5,397 nucleotides of DNA, from assembly GCA_027023175.1 (NCBI GenBank), contig JALVWW010000002.1, forward strand, positions 1-5,397, in the 5' to 3' direction. Source of the DNA: Campylobacterales bacterium. GTDB taxonomy: Bacteria > Campylobacterota > Campylobacteria > Campylobacterales > JALSKU01. Made by a program: the position numbers and the translations under genes. The stretch's first letter is position 1. Every line of letters begins with the position of its first letter. Shown here in pieces: positions 1-5,397 of this stretch. The notes beneath the pieces are model-generated. The model did not search any database and was not told the DNA's origin. It saw only the letters and a program-made list of their open reading frames with translations.

Positions 1-2375
1 ACAAAGAAAAATCTAACTATCCATTTGATAGAACTTTTAGGTCTGAGCATTTTATACATGATAACAAACAGTAGCAAAAATCCACTCAAAAGGTATATAG
101 GGATAAGTCTAGGAAATATATTTAAGTGATTATAAAGTATTTCGGCTTTTATATGTGTATTATCCTGAATAATTTTTCCACCAAACTTTTTTTGATATGC
201 TGCTATAATACTCAAAGCCTTATCAGCATCTTGCCAGTTTCCTGTTTTTACACCTTTGTGTATGGCGGTAAAATACATCTGCAGTATAAGTCTTATAGCT
301 TCGGCATCTTTTTTTGGAAAAGTCGATATGGCAGTTTTAGGATCATACCATTTATTATTTGGATCACCCGCTTTTGGAAATATTTTAAAAAGTGAACCGG
401 TATAAACATAATATAAAACATTTACCCTTTCATCAACTTTTAAAACATCTTTGTCAAATTTATTTCTATCTATCGGAGGAGTCCTGTTTGCATTCTCCGC
501 ATAAGTAGCCAGTTTGTAAGGATTTGTTTTGTCGCCATAATTAAAAAAGTCTTTAAATGAGGCATATTTTGCACTTTTTGGGATACCGAGTATCTTTTTC
601 AGTTTATCATGAGAAACTCTTATCATTGGAATATTTTGCCAAACTCCAGGAGCAGAAAGCATACCGAGTATTATCTGATCGGCATCAAGACCATAAAAAC
701 TTCTCTTTCTGGCTACTTTGTTTAAAACATCATTGGCAAAAGAGTCTATCGGCTTTATTCTTCCTTCTCTGTCTTGTACCAGTAGCAGTCCAAATTTATC
801 AGCATGCTCTTTTTCATATTTTTTAGCTGTTTTTATACTGTCTTGCAAGCTTAGTTTTGGTTCATTTTCATGTTGGGCGGCTTTCAGTGGAGACACATTT
901 AAAGAAATAGTCAAAAAAGCCAAAAGCAGGGACAAACCCATACTGTTTTTATTTCTTTGTATATCTTTTTGTATCTTTCTACCAAGTGTTCTAAATCTAC
1001 TCTTTGGAGATACAATAGTCCACAAAAATCCGATAGCTAAAAGTAGATAACCGAAATATGTAGGGTATTTACCCGGATCATGATTGACTGAGAGTATAGT
1101 TCCTCTCTCATCTTTATCATAAGATGATTGGAAAAATCTATAGTTTTTATAATCAAGCACATGATTCATAAAAATCCTAAAGGGCATATTCACTCCATTT
1201 TTTTTATCTATCAAAGTAACTTCACTAGCATAAGACGACGGAGACATGGAGCCGGGGTATCTATCCAACTGAAAATCTCTAAGCTTTAGTGAAAAAGGAA
1301 GTTTCATTAACTTTGATCCCCACTCAAAACTAAAAGGAATACCACCTATAATTTCACTCTTTGTAAAACCTTTCGCACCCTTTCCCTGTCCGTAAAAAGT
1401 GACTGTTTTGGTATCTCCGTTGTATGTAGCTTTTACAACTACGGCATTAAGAGAGTTAAACTGCATCCCTTTTCTTGTTTTTGCACCTGAAACCAACTTT
1501 TCTTTTCCTTTTATCTTCATAGACTTAGGAGCAAAACTCAAACCCTCTATACTATAAAGTTTTTTGCCTACAAATTCATACTCTTTTGACGGTTCAAGTG
1601 ATTTTTTATTTTGAGTTGCCATATCTAAAACACTCAAAGCTTTATTGGATTTGATATAAAATTTACTATTTTTTGTTGTTATGTTTACTACCGGAGCACC
1701 CCACAAAGAGTTACTCTTTGAAGGTTTATCTAGTGTAAATTTTATTCCCGCTATATCTTTTTCATTACCCTCTTTTAAAACAAAGTTGCTAAAATTTGGA
1801 TCAGTACTCATAAAGGATATCATAGGCTTACCGTTTGGATCATCAACTATAGAAGTAGTAGCATTGGGTACAAAATCCACATACTTTATCTCAGCTGTTT
1901 TCCCATCAATATTTAATTTAAGGTCAAAACTATTTTCACCTATCTTTGAAAGATATTGTTTCTTTTCTATATGATATATTTTATTACCTTTTTGTGCATC
2001 GACTTGTATATAAGGCTCACTTGATATCATCATATTTTGGGTCTGCCCCTCTCTTATATGCATAATACCTTCATAACCTATATATCTTGTAACAATAGAG
2101 CCTATCAAAATAAATAAAAAACCTACATGAAATATAAAAACCGGCCACTTGTCTCTTCTGTAGAGCTTATATCTTACAATGTTGTAGGCAAGATTAATGC
2201 CTAGTAAAACTTGAATGGCACCAAACCACAAAGTACCGTAAACTACACCCCATGCAGTCTCAGTCCCATAGTCATTCTCTATAAAAGTTGCGATACCGCT
2301 TGATGCGGCAAAAACCAAAAAAAGTACAAAAGCACTCTCCATTGATAGAAAAAATTTCTTGAAAAACTTAACCAT
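1..2375 (-). CDS. ccsBA: CcsBA-type cytochrome c synthase (system II cytochrome c biogenesis), partial: N-terminal 791 residues
   Basis: Inner-membrane protein that exports haem and attaches it to apocytochromes c in the periplasm (system II). I translated the minus strand by hand from the ATG at 2375-2373 and met no stop before the window edge, so the C-terminus lies outside. The N-terminal part is ResB/CcsB-like: hydrophobic segments at about residues 14-31, 46-62 and 78-97, a large periplasmic domain, and another segment at about 441-456. His83, in the third segment (motif VFIFHVGF), matches the conserved transmembrane haem-ligand His of this family. A further hydrophobic segment (about 479-496) leads into a soluble domain (about 500-750) containing VQDREGRIKPID, typical of fused CcsBA proteins, then a segment at about 754-774 that begins the CcsA half. 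The CcsA WWD haem-binding motif and its flanking histidines would lie beyond the edge. Family members are roughly 900-1080 residues, so about 100-290 are missing. An AAGGGA ribosome site five bases upstream supports the start. Confidence 0.93.
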   Translation of the reverse strand, partial: MVKFFKKFFLSMESAFVLFLVFAASSGIATFIENDYGTETAWGVVYGTLWFGAIQVLLGINLAYNIVRYKLYRRDKWPVFIFHVGFLFILIGSIVTRYIGYEGIMHIREGQTQNMMISSEPYIQVDAQKGNKIYHIEKKQYLSKIGENSFDLKLNIDGKTAEIKYVDFVPNATTSIVDDPNGKPMISFMSTDPNFSNFVLKEGNEKDIAGIKFTLDKPSKSNSLWGAPVVNITTKNSKFYIKSNKALSVLDMATQNKKSLEPSKEYEFVGKKLYSIEGLSFAPKSMKIKGKEKLVSGAKTRKGMQFNSLNAVVVKATYNGDTKTVTFYGQGKGAKGFTKSEIIGGIPFSFEWGSKLMKLPFSLKLRDFQLDRYPGSMSPSSYASEVTLIDKKNGVNMPFRIFMNHVLDYKNYRFFQSSYDKDERGTILSVNHDPGKYPTYFGYLLLAIGFLWTIVSPKSRFRTLGRKIQKDIQRNKNSMGLSLLLAFLTISLNVSPLKAAQHENEPKLSLQDSIKTAKKYEKEHADKFGLLLVQDREGRIKPIDSFANDVLNKVARKRSFYGLDADQIILGMLSAPGVWQNIPMIRVSHDKLKKILGIPKSAKYASFKDFFNYGDKTNPYKLATYAENANRTPPIDRNKFDKDVLKVDERVNVLYYVYTGSLFKIFPKAGDPNNKWYDPKTAISTFPKKDAEAIRLILQMYFTAIHKGVKTGNWQDADKALSIIAAYQKKFGGKIIQDNTHIKAEILYNHLNIFPRLIPIYLLSGFLLLFVIMYKMLRPKSSIKWIVRFFF

Positions 2376-2380
2376 ATATG

Positions 2381-2388
2381 TCCCTTTT
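2381..2388 (-). promoter_or_regulatory. Ribosome binding site of ccsBA
   Basis: On the minus strand AAAAGGGA ends five bases before the ATG at 2375. It is a moderate Shine-Dalgarno match, and no other in-frame ATG lies nearby upstream, so it fixes the start of the cytochrome c synthase gene. Confidence 0.6.
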
Positions 2389-2405
2389 GGATACTAAATT
2401 ACGAA

Positions 2406-2411
2406 ATTCTA
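2406..2411 (-). promoter_or_regulatory. Putative -10 element for ccsBA
   Basis: TAGAAT on the minus strand is a five-of-six match to TATAAT. It would start transcription near 2399, giving a leader of about 24 bases that contains the AAGGGA ribosome site. No convincing -35 hexamer is seen at the usual spacing. Campylobacterota housekeeping promoters often lack a conserved -35 and rely on the -10, so this is not disqualifying. The assignment rests on sequence match and position only. Confidence 0.4.
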
Positions 2412-2471
2412 CCCAAATAAGGTAAACATTAGATTAAATTATATGTTAGAATTTCTTTTTAACTTCAATTA

Positions 2472-2480
2472 TGTTATCAT
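2472..2480 (+). promoter_or_regulatory. Putative extended -10 element for the MCE transporter operon
   Basis: TGT-TATCAT (TG at 2472-2473, hexamer at 2475-2480) resembles an extended -10 box and is preceded by a T-rich stretch at 2451-2460, a common upstream feature of Campylobacterota promoters. It would start transcription near 2487, leaving a leader of about 16 bases that includes the AAAGGA ribosome site at 2491-2496. If real, the ATG at 2443 lies upstream of the transcript and cannot be the start of the permease gene. No clear -35 is present. Confidence 0.4.
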
Positions 2481-2490
2481 AGTGTGTAAC

Positions 2491-2496
2491 AAAGGA
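2491..2496 (+). promoter_or_regulatory. Ribosome binding site deciding a GTG start for the permease
   Basis: AAAGGA is followed by six bases and then GTG at 2503. The in-frame ATG at 2443 has no purine-rich ribosome site in front of it. This site is therefore the main reason for choosing the GTG start. Confidence 0.65.
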
Positions 2497-2502
2497 TATA
2501 AA

Positions 2503-3261
2503 GTGAATTTTGCAAATTATATAGCACATTTTATAAAATATTATACTTTTAGTGTAGTTTGTTTCTTTTATGCACTTAATCCCAAAAACTACAACCCTGC
2601 AAGCAGACAGGTTTTAGTTAGACAGATATACTATGTGGCATTGGAAATTTTACCGGCTTTCTTTTTGTTGTCTATCGTTTTTGGTACTGTTGTCATGGGA
2701 TTTTTAGTCTCTATAGCTATAGAATACAACTTAAAAGAGTATATAGGGCAACTTATAGTTCAATTTGTGATAGTTGAGCTGACTCCGTTTATGATGGCAC
2801 TCATTATCTCTTTTCGTACCGGGCTTAGAGTAGGAGCAAAAACAGCCATTATGAAAGTAAACAATGAATTAAATACTCTAAAAATATTTGATATTGATGT
2901 AGTAAGCTACCTCGTAATGCCAAGGGCTGTCGGCAATATGCTCGGTTTTTTGTCTTTAGTATTTTTATCCTCTCTTATCATGGTTGTTAGTGGCTATGTA
3001 TTTTTATTTTTAAATATTGGAATGGATATAAATCTTTTTCTTTCTACCATTATCAGTGCTGTAACATTAAAAGACATATGCCTATTTGTTATAAAAAGTA
3101 TGATTTATGGTTTTATTATAGTTACGATTCCAAGTTTTGACGGAATAGTCATCAAAAAGAGATATTTTGAGATACCGCTCAGTCTTTCAAAAACCATAAC
3201 ATCTCTTTTTATTATTATTTTATGTGTGGAGGCAGTGTCATTAGTTATAGAATTCCTGTAA
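2503..3261 (+). CDS. mlaE: MlaE-family ABC transporter permease (MCE lipid transport system)
   Basis: Integral inner-membrane subunit of an MCE/Mla-type phospholipid transporter, 252 residues from the GTG start, the usual size for the family (about 250-265). The start at 2443 would add 20 unsupported residues. Family features include an N-terminal interfacial helix, the RQIYYVALEILP stretch at 40-51 preceding the first membrane helix, VELTP at 91-95 (family ELGP), and YLVMPR at 136-141 (family YLVxPR). Hydrophobic segments lie at about 52-73, 84-103, 145-171, 193-210 and 232-250. The cytoplasmic stretch 105-127, which docks onto the ATPase, is unusual: the Glu expected in the AELG-like motif is Lys113, and the Glu and Asp of the EQIDAL-like motif are Asn121 and Asn124. 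It is the first gene of a four-gene cluster, and its end overlaps the next frame by up to 40 bases, suggesting translational coupling. Campylobacter iamB is the likely counterpart. Confidence 0.88.
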   Translation: MNFANYIAHFIKYYTFSVVCFFYALNPKNYNPASRQVLVRQIYYVALEILPAFFLLSIVFGTVVMGFLVSIAIEYNLKEYIGQLIVQFVIVELTPFMMALIISFRTGLRVGAKTAIMKVNNELNTLKIFDIDVVSYLVMPRAVGNMLGFLSLVFLSSLIMVVSGYVFLFLNIGMDINLFLSTIISAVTLKDICLFVIKSMIYGFIIVTIPSFDGIVIKKRYFEIPLSLSKTITSLFIIILCVEAVSLVIEFL

Positions 3262-3704
3262 AAATATTTGAAAATTATCATGCGCTTCAGACATATGTTG
3301 TTGAAAACAACTTGGCTGTTGTCAGTGAAGATACACCTTTGCTTGTTGACTTAAGTACAAATGAAAATATTTCACTTATACTAGAGTATCATTACAAATA
3401 TAGTATAAAAGATGCAACTATTTACACAGATAAACTCTTGGAAAAATGTGGATATAAAAATATAACAGACAAAAGACCGTTTAAACTTACCAAAGAAGAG
3501 AAGCTCATCATCCAGTTTATAAGGGCATATGTTAGCCCAAAAGAGAAGATAGCCATAGTAAAACCATTTTCTATGCTTGACAAAGTAGAGGATTTATCAA
3601 CTCTTATAAAGATAGCCGATATACTTAATGAAAAAGATATTCAAATAGTCGATACCGTTATACATAAATATTATGAGGAAAACAGATGTCTTACAATAAA
3701 ATGA
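3222..3704 (+). CDS. Degenerate MlaF-like ABC ATPase (pseudo-ATPase) lacking Walker A
   Basis: Intact frame of 160 residues (from the ATG at 3222) in the place where an MCE operon normally encodes its roughly 240-270-residue ATPase. Residues 31-148 align by eye with the second part of MlaF-type ATPases. The stretch around 32-41 matches the Q-loop strand with Glu36 where Gln is expected. NENISLILEYH (47-57) matches the family ENVALPLREH. KRPFKLT (84-90) leads into the signature, where SGG is replaced by TKE. RA at 101-102 is kept. Walker B LLLDEPF is IAIVKPF (110-116), losing both the Asp and the catalytic Glu. The D-loop is kept as SMLD (117-120). No Walker A (GxxxxGKS/T) exists, and the permease gene immediately upstream leaves no room for one, so a frameshift cannot explain its absence. 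The protein probably cannot hydrolyse ATP; a structural or regulatory role on the permease is inference. The start is uncertain: the strong GGAGG lies inside this frame, seven bases before ATT at 3240 (154 residues). The gene overlaps its downstream neighbour by 19 bases. Confidence 0.7.
   Translation: MCGGSVISYRIPVKIFENYHALQTYVVENNLAVVSEDTPLLVDLSTNENISLILEYHYKYSIKDATIYTDKLLEKCGYKNITDKRPFKLTKEEKLIIQFIRAYVSPKEKIAIVKPFSMLDKVEDLSTLIKIADILNEKDIQIVDTVIHKYYEENRCLTIK
3228..3232 (+). promoter_or_regulatory. Strong Shine-Dalgarno GGAGG inside the end of the permease gene
   Basis: GGAGG lies four bases after the ATG at 3222 and so cannot serve that codon. Seven bases downstream, in the same frame, is ATT at 3240, a rare initiation codon (known from infC). 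The ATG at 3222 itself follows only an AT-rich run. Either the pseudo-ATPase starts at a rare codon or the site is coincidental. Confidence 0.4.
3676..3679 (+). promoter_or_regulatory. Ribosome binding site of the MCE protein gene
   Basis: AGGA within GAGGAA lies six bases before the ATG at 3686, inside the end of the preceding gene. It supports 3686 rather than the second ATG at 3701 as the start, and fits coupled translation across the 19-base overlap. Confidence 0.55.
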
Positions 3705-4618
3705 GAATCTCAGTAGGAATTTTTACCTTTATAACATTGGTGCTACTTTTTGTAGCAATATTTTTTATACTAAAAAGCAAAGGTATGTTTGATAAACATT
3801 ATGAGTATGCTTTTTATGCAAATAATGCCGAAAGCTTTGACATAGGTACCCCCATAAAATACTCGGGTTTTAAAATAGGCTATATAAACAAGATAGATTT
3901 TACCTATGACGGCAAAGTTTTTGTACATTTTATAGTAAATGCAAAAAATGCAAAATGGATAAATAAAAGAGCTTATTTAGAGCTTAAAAAACCTCTTTTG
4001 GGAGGTGCTGTTATCTCTGTGGTTTCAGACCCAAACCATCCCCTTATCACACCAAATGCTATACTTGATTTTGAAGTGCAAGATGATATAAACTCTTTGG
4101 TTGCAAGACTCAAACCTATAATGCTAAGAGTAGAAAATATTATAAAAAATAGTGATATTATTGTAGCAAAACTAGCCTCAGATAATGGACCTCTTTTTCA
4201 AACTATGAATAATTTTCAAAAACTCTCAGCCAAATTTGCAAATGATAGATCTATCATAGATACCATAATGGGTGAAACCAATAGTTCAAAAAATATAACT
4301 CTTAGTATTGCTCATTTAAAAGATAGCTTGGTAGAAATTAAAAAAATGACTGTGCAGCTAAACGATATACTAATGGAGGTCAATAAAAATATAATAAAAC
4401 CAAGTGAAACCATACCAAAACACATAGATGATATACTCATAGATATAAAAAATAAACTAAAAGATTTAAACGGACTTGTAAAAACTATCGGAAAAAGCGA
4501 CAAGGATATAGTCCTTTTAAAAGAGCAGATACTTTTAGGGGTCGATAAAGCAAACAATTTGCTTAACAAAGTAAATTCACTGATAGAAAACAACAACAAA
4601 AAGGTAAAATTGCCATGA
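3686..4618 (+). CDS. mlaD: MlaD-like MCE domain protein, inner-membrane anchored lipid-binding subunit
   Basis: Periplasmic substrate-binding subunit of the MCE transporter, 310 residues. MCE proteins form hexameric rings on the permease through which lipid passes. A short basic N-terminus precedes one membrane anchor at about 9-29. The MCE domain follows at about 38-118, with the characteristic IGTPIKYSGFKIGYINKI at 53-70 (spaced glycines at 54, 61 and 65) and LLGGAVISVV at 104-113, a typical end of the barrel. Residues 132-310 are predicted from composition to be mostly helical and rich in Lys, Asn, Ile and Leu with heptad-like spacing. This is a longer C-terminal extension than in E. coli MlaD (183 residues), and it could form a helical needle or bundle reaching across the periplasm. 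The gene overlaps the pseudo-ATPase by 19 bases and the lipoprotein gene by 4 (ATGA), so all are probably made together. Campylobacter Cj1648 is the likely counterpart (from memory). Confidence 0.88.
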   Translation: MSYNKMRISVGIFTFITLVLLFVAIFFILKSKGMFDKHYEYAFYANNAESFDIGTPIKYSGFKIGYINKIDFTYDGKVFVHFIVNAKNAKWINKRAYLELKKPLLGGAVISVVSDPNHPLITPNAILDFEVQDDINSLVARLKPIMLRVENIIKNSDIIVAKLASDNGPLFQTMNNFQKLSAKFANDRSIIDTIMGETNSSKNITLSIAHLKDSLVEIKKMTVQLNDILMEVNKNIIKPSETIPKHIDDILIDIKNKLKDLNGLVKTIGKSDKDIVLLKEQILLGVDKANNLLNKVNSLIENNNKKVKLP

Positions 4619-5262
4619 AAACAAAATTTATATTGTTGATTATTGTTATATTTTTTGCGGGATGCTCTTTTAAAACTAATGACAGGTACAAATACAGAGT
4701 TGATGCATCTAACTCATTTGACAGTTTTAAAAAATATTACCTACAAGGCAAAACAAGACTTGCAAGCATAGCACTCAAAAGAGCTTTGCAAAACGCAAAA
4801 GAGGGCTCAGACATAAATGCTATTGCCAAGATATATCTTGGAGAGTGCGCACTTCATAAAGCAATGCTTATTCAAGACAGTTGTATTGACTTTAGACAAA
4901 TAAAAGATATAGTTAGCGATAAAAATATACAAAATTATTATCTTTTTTTGATAGGAGATTTAAAAAAAATTGATACAAGATTTCTTCCTGAACAATATAG
5001 GAATTTTGCCAAATATTTAAAAAAAGAGGACTTTAAAGATGCTATTAAAGCACTGCACAACATAAAAAATGCTGACTCTCAAATCATAGCCGCATCTCTT
5101 ATAAAAGATAGCCTTTCTAAAAAGGATATAAAAAATATCATAAATATATCATCATCAATGGGTTACAAAAAAACTACTGATAAATGGTACACTTTTTTAA
5201 AAACAAAAAGTACGGCTACTGAAAAAAGAGTCATTGAAAAAAAATTAAAAATTTTCAACTGA
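4615..5262 (+). CDS. Helical lipoprotein of the MCE transporter cluster, function unassigned
   Basis: 215 residues with a lipoprotein signal: MKTK, a hydrophobic stretch at 5-15, then the lipobox FAGC with Cys17 as the lipidated residue. Ser at position +2 would favour sorting to the outer membrane under the E. coli rule. The mature part is rich in Lys, Ile and Ala. Residues about 37-84 (KYYLQGKTRLASIALKRAL, then AIAKIYLGECALHKA) look like a helix-turn-helix pair of TPR/Sel1 type, and later parts also appear helical. I see no similarity to MlaC, MlaB or the mixed alpha/beta PqiC auxiliary lipoprotein. Its ATG overlaps the stop of the MCE gene (ATGA), so it belongs to the operon; the ribosome site is weak (AAGG ten bases upstream), fitting coupled translation. 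An outer-membrane or periplasmic partner for the MCE protein is inferred from position only. It is the last gene of the cluster. Confidence 0.75.
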   Translation: MKTKFILLIIVIFFAGCSFKTNDRYKYRVDASNSFDSFKKYYLQGKTRLASIALKRALQNAKEGSDINAIAKIYLGECALHKAMLIQDSCIDFRQIKDIVSDKNIQNYYLFLIGDLKKIDTRFLPEQYRNFAKYLKKEDFKDAIKALHNIKNADSQIIAASLIKDSLSKKDIKNIINISSSMGYKKTTDKWYTFLKTKSTATEKRVIEKKLKIFN

Positions 5263-5271
5263 TTTTATCAG
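5259..5271. terminator. Small hairpin shared by two convergent genes, possible terminator
   Basis: CTGAT-TTT-ATCAG forms a perfect five-base-pair stem with a three-base loop exactly between the convergent genes. Read on the minus strand it is followed by a T-rich tract (TTGAAAATTTTTAATTTTT), as expected for a weak intrinsic terminator of the GGDEF gene. On the plus strand no T run follows. The stem is short and not G+C-rich, so termination strength is doubtful. Confidence 0.35.
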
Positions 5272-5397
5272 CTTACTTCAACAACTTTGTTTCTGCCTTC
5301 ATTTTTTGCCCTATAGAGTGCTTTGTCAACTCTTTTCATGAGCACATCAAGTGTATCATCTTTTTTGACTTCAGTAATACCAAAACTGCATGTGATA
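5268..5397 (-). CDS. GGDEF-domain diguanylate cyclase, partial: C-terminal 42 residues
   Basis: The minus strand from the right edge reads an open frame ending at TGA (5270-5268). It contains SFGITEV followed by VDKALYRAKNEGRNKVV, the standard end of a GGDEF domain (consensus S.G.., then AD.ALY.AK..GRN). Such enzymes make cyclic di-GMP from two GTP. The GGDEF active-site motif and any sensor domain lie outside the window, so activity, length and localisation cannot be judged. The protein ends eight residues after GRN, so the GGDEF domain is C-terminal. The gene converges on the MCE cluster with five bases between the stop codons and shows no functional link to it. Confidence 0.88.
   Translation of the reverse strand, partial: ITCSFGITEVKKDDTLDVLMKRVDKALYRAKNEGRNKVVEVS

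Noticed and set aside
126..1974. Several plus-strand open frames of 89-110 codons (126-395, 557-826, 718-1050, 1681-1974)
   Set aside because: They lie antisense to the continuous ccsBA frame, have no recognisable domains or ribosome sites, and have compositions expected of reverse-strand shadows of membrane-protein coding DNA.
2376..2502. Operator or riboswitch in the divergent intergenic region
   Set aside because: Only 127 bases, AT-rich, with no convincing inverted repeat beyond chance and no recognisable aptamer structure. Only the two -10-like boxes and ribosome sites are supported.
3222..3704. A frameshifted or truncated normal ATPase gene
   Set aside because: The region where Walker A should be encoded is occupied by the permease C-terminus, which is a sound coding sequence, and no GxxxxGKS/T motif was seen nearby. 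A simple indel cannot restore a full ATPase.
4312..4599. Minus-strand open frame of 95 codons
   Set aside because: It is antisense to the helical tail of the MCE protein. Its Ser/Phe/Leu-rich, low-complexity translation is what Lys/Asn/Ile codons give when read backwards.
1..5397. Mobile element, CRISPR array, tRNA or rRNA
   Set aside because: No transposase-like product, terminal inverted repeats, spaced direct repeats or tRNA/rRNA sequence was seen. Nearly every base is accounted for by coding sequence of similar composition.

Overview
The window (about one third G+C by eye) looks like chromosomal DNA from a Campylobacterota species, the group formerly called Epsilonproteobacteria. The clues are low G+C, a naturally fused system II cytochrome c synthase (CcsBA), and a compact MCE transport cluster ordered permease, ATPase-position protein, MCE protein, lipoprotein. 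That order resembles the iamB-iamA cluster I recall from Campylobacter. A free-living, Sulfurimonas/Arcobacter-like lineage is possible, but I cannot name the genus from sequence alone.

Layout. Positions 1-2375 (minus strand) hold the first 791 residues of ccsBA, which runs off the left edge with its frame fully open. A 127-base divergent intergenic region follows (2376-2502), with a plausible promoter for each direction. From about 2503 to 5262 (plus strand) lie four tightly packed or overlapping genes: an MlaE-family permease, a short protein in the position of the ABC ATPase, an MlaD-like MCE protein with one membrane anchor, and a helical lipoprotein. After a 5-base gap, the last 42 codons of a convergent GGDEF-domain diguanylate cyclase occupy 5268-5397 (minus strand). 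Both convergent stop codons fall inside one small hairpin.

How the genes work together. Permease, ATPase and MCE protein normally form an inner-membrane complex that moves phospholipids between the inner and outer membranes, with the lipoprotein as a likely periplasmic or outer-membrane partner. No MlaC or MlaB homologue is seen.

The main point of interest is the second gene of the cluster. It still aligns with the second half of an MlaF-type ATPase, but it lacks the Walker A region, its Walker B acids are replaced, its signature motif is lost, and its Q-loop Gln appears to be replaced. It is nevertheless an intact, overlapping gene. The permease also departs from the MlaE consensus at the cytoplasmic stretch that docks onto the ATPase. 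Together these suggest an MCE transporter with a pseudo-ATPase, which either borrows an ATPase encoded elsewhere or works without ATP hydrolysis by this subunit.
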